Assembly (NCBI GenBank): GCA_023230025.1
Contig: JALNYD010000122.1
Coordinates: 1-7,877, forward strand
Origin: Candidatus Cloacimonadota bacterium
Lineage (GTDB): Bacteria; Cloacimonadota; Cloacimonadia; Cloacimonadales; Cloacimonadaceae
Direction of reading: 5' to 3'
DNA length: 7,877 nucleotides
How positions within the stretch are numbered: position 1 is the stretch's first letter; each line of letters starts with the position of its first letter. Below the pieces are notes generated by a model, which saw only the letters and a program-made list of their open reading frames with translations, had not been told where the DNA came from and made no database searches. The position numbers and the translations under genes were made by a program. This document shows positions 6,694 through 7,877 of the stretch, one piece after another.

Positions 6694-7722
6694 TCAAAAG
6701 TGTGCGCTGATCATCCCATGTAAGCTGGAACCATTGCTTGAAGATGTTTTTGCCGATAATTCCAATGATATGTAGTCATACATTCTTTCCCAAACAGCTC
6801 CCAGAGAGCTTTCTGAGCTTTTGTAATCATAGCTGCCAACGGCTTTGATGCTATCCAGAAGATTGATGGGATATGAGAGCATCACTGCGCTTATCCCCGT
6901 TTCCATATTCATATCCCCGGCATCTGTACCTGAGGCAATCTGCATCTGTTCCGCCATAATTGCCAGTCCATTACCAATGCCAAAGTTATAGTCTGCTCCC
7001 ATGCTTGCGCTCAGATAATACTCTGGCAGGATCGCCTGATCGATGTTCTGCGATACAGAAGTTTCGAACCATATTCCAATAGCATAATCCATCCGCAAAT
7101 CTATCCCTCCCCGGTGTTCCCTACCCATTGCAAGCTCCCGTTGATGATAGCTGAGCCCCAGCTCTCCTATCCCGATGGGATATTGCAGCCTGCCTCCATA
7201 TTCCAGGCGATCTTCCACTCCACCCACCAGCTCATTTCCCTTTGCGCTTTCATCTCCCAGAATCCCCCAGATCCACAGATTGGCGTTATTTAACCAATGA
7301 TGCCGGAACAAGGCTGCCTGCACTCCCGAAGTGTATTGATGCGAATCCAGCGGATCAAGGGTATCAAACCATTGCAGAGGACGCAGTATCTGTGCACTGC
7401 CAAAGTTCAAGCGTTGCAAGCCGATGCGAAACTCCGTCTGCGGAATTCCCAGGCTAATCCAGGCGCGGTAGCTTTCAGCACTCATATCTGCCTGATGCTT
7501 GTCTTCCCAGGTGCTTTGATACCGTGAGTAAAGGCTGTATTCTCCCTGGATGGAAAGAGCCTGCCAATCCCACCCCTGGGAAATCTCCATAGCCCACAAT
7601 CCCCCCAAAGCTTGGTTGTCTTTGCTCAGATCACTATACACAGAAAAGCGATTGCGACTGTCAAGACCAAAGAGGCTACTCGTCAGAATCAGACTCAGGA
7701 TCAGCACTGAAAGTTGCTTCAC
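6694..7722 (-). CDS. Predicted outer-membrane beta-barrel protein, family not identified
   Basis: A 342-aa protein with an N-terminal signal peptide (MKQLSVLILSLILTSSLFG, cleavage near residue 19). The rest is made of short amphipathic stretches with alternating polar and apolar residues, rich in Tyr and Trp at strand ends, and the C-terminus is Phe (GMISAHF), as in proteins inserted by the Bam machinery. RIGLQRLNFGSAQIL (99-113) followed by RPLQWFDTLDPLD resembles the 'RxGrQxxxWGxxxxxRPtDxxNPlD' pattern of DUF1302/alginate-export-like barrels, but I cannot assign a family. The start is GTG 7722, with GGGAG 5 nt upstream; no in-frame ATG fits, and the signal peptide begins at this codon. It overlaps the upstream gene by GTGA and precedes the ATPase by 9 nt, suggesting it is the outer-membrane partner of the transporter. 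A porin unrelated to transport of the same cargo is an alternative. Confidence 0.78.
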   Translation of the reverse strand: MKQLSVLILSLILTSSLFGLDSRNRFSVYSDLSKDNQALGGLWAMEISQGWDWQALSIQGEYSLYSRYQSTWEDKHQADMSAESYRAWISLGIPQTEFRIGLQRLNFGSAQILRPLQWFDTLDPLDSHQYTSGVQAALFRHHWLNNANLWIWGILGDESAKGNELVGGVEDRLEYGGRLQYPIGIGELGLSYHQRELAMGREHRGGIDLRMDYAIGIWFETSVSQNIDQAILPEYYLSASMGADYNFGIGNGLAIMAEQMQIASGTDAGDMNMETGISAVMLSYPINLLDSIKAVGSYDYKSSESSLGAVWERMYDYISLELSAKTSSSNGSSLHGMISAHF

Positions 7723-7877
7723 TTTAGCTCCCGGCTGAAGATTCCATACACCAGAATCTCATTAACCTGTGCCACCAGTTCTTTGAATCTGCTCCCGGAT
7801 CTGTTCAAGCTTTCTCTGCTCAAAAAAGCTGCTATTTCTCGGATGACTACCATGAAAATATCAATATTCAAACACTG
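7719..7877 (-). CDS. C-terminal fragment of an upstream gene, possibly a TetR-type regulator
   Basis: An open frame enters from the right edge and ends at TGA 7719-7721, giving the last 52 residues of a protein. The sequence is helix-forming, with pieces such as FMVVIREIAAFLSRESLN and FKELVAQVNEILVYGI. This looks like the last two helices of a TetR-family ligand-binding and dimerisation domain, which often end with a similar 'LVxxxxxILxYGI' stretch. The DNA-binding domain is outside the window, so the call is tentative. The stop overlaps the GTG start of the barrel gene by 4 nt (GTGA), which supports it being a real, co-translated gene. If it is TetR, it is the likely local repressor and would be co-transcribed with its targets. 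Confidence 0.5.
   Translation of the reverse strand, partial: QCLNIDIFMVVIREIAAFLSRESLNRSGSRFKELVAQVNEILVYGIFSRELK
7728..7732 (-). promoter_or_regulatory. Ribosome binding site for the GTG-started barrel gene
   Basis: GGGAG on the minus strand, five bases before GTG 7722, inside the end of the upstream gene. It supports the non-ATG start, as does the signal peptide that begins exactly there. Confidence 0.6.

Overview
This is a densely packed, all-minus-strand gene cluster of seven partial or complete genes plus a gene tail. It comes from a Gram-negative (diderm) bacterium, because it encodes a signal-peptide-bearing predicted outer-membrane barrel and a LolA-like periplasmic protein. By eye the base composition is close to half G+C. 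The protein style suggests an environmental or anaerobic lineage of the FCB/Cloacimonadota kind, but that placement is a guess. No RNA gene, mobile element, CRISPR array or long non-coding stretch was seen.

Read in the direction of transcription (right to left), the order is as follows. (1) The C-terminal tail of an unidentified protein, possibly a TetR-type regulator (7877-7719). (2) A predicted outer-membrane beta-barrel protein starting at GTG (7722-6694). (3) A LolD/MacB-type ABC ATPase (6684-5986). (4) An FtsX-fold permease (6008-4833). (5) A second, divergent FtsX-fold permease (4831-3560). (6) A periplasmic LolA-like protein of the 'outer membrane lipoprotein-sorting protein' type (3563-2829). 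(7) A BaiN/RdsA (HI0933/YhiN)-family flavoprotein (2832-1669). (8) A long-chain acyl-CoA synthetase that runs off the left edge (1607-1).

Junctions are 4-nt overlaps (GTGA or ATGA), a 23-nt overlap, or gaps of 1 to 61 nt, so the whole set is probably one operon. Its promoter would lie to the right of the window and its terminator to the left.

The core (barrel, ATPase, two different permeases, LolA-like carrier) covers the inner membrane, periplasm and outer membrane. It resembles a LolCDE-LolA pathway in which no LolB-like receptor is visible and a beta-barrel is present instead. The two downstream enzymes, a flavin oxidoreductase and a fatty-acid-activating ligase, suggest that the moved substrate may be a lipid or other hydrophobic molecule. 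That functional reading is inference; the family assignments are firmer.
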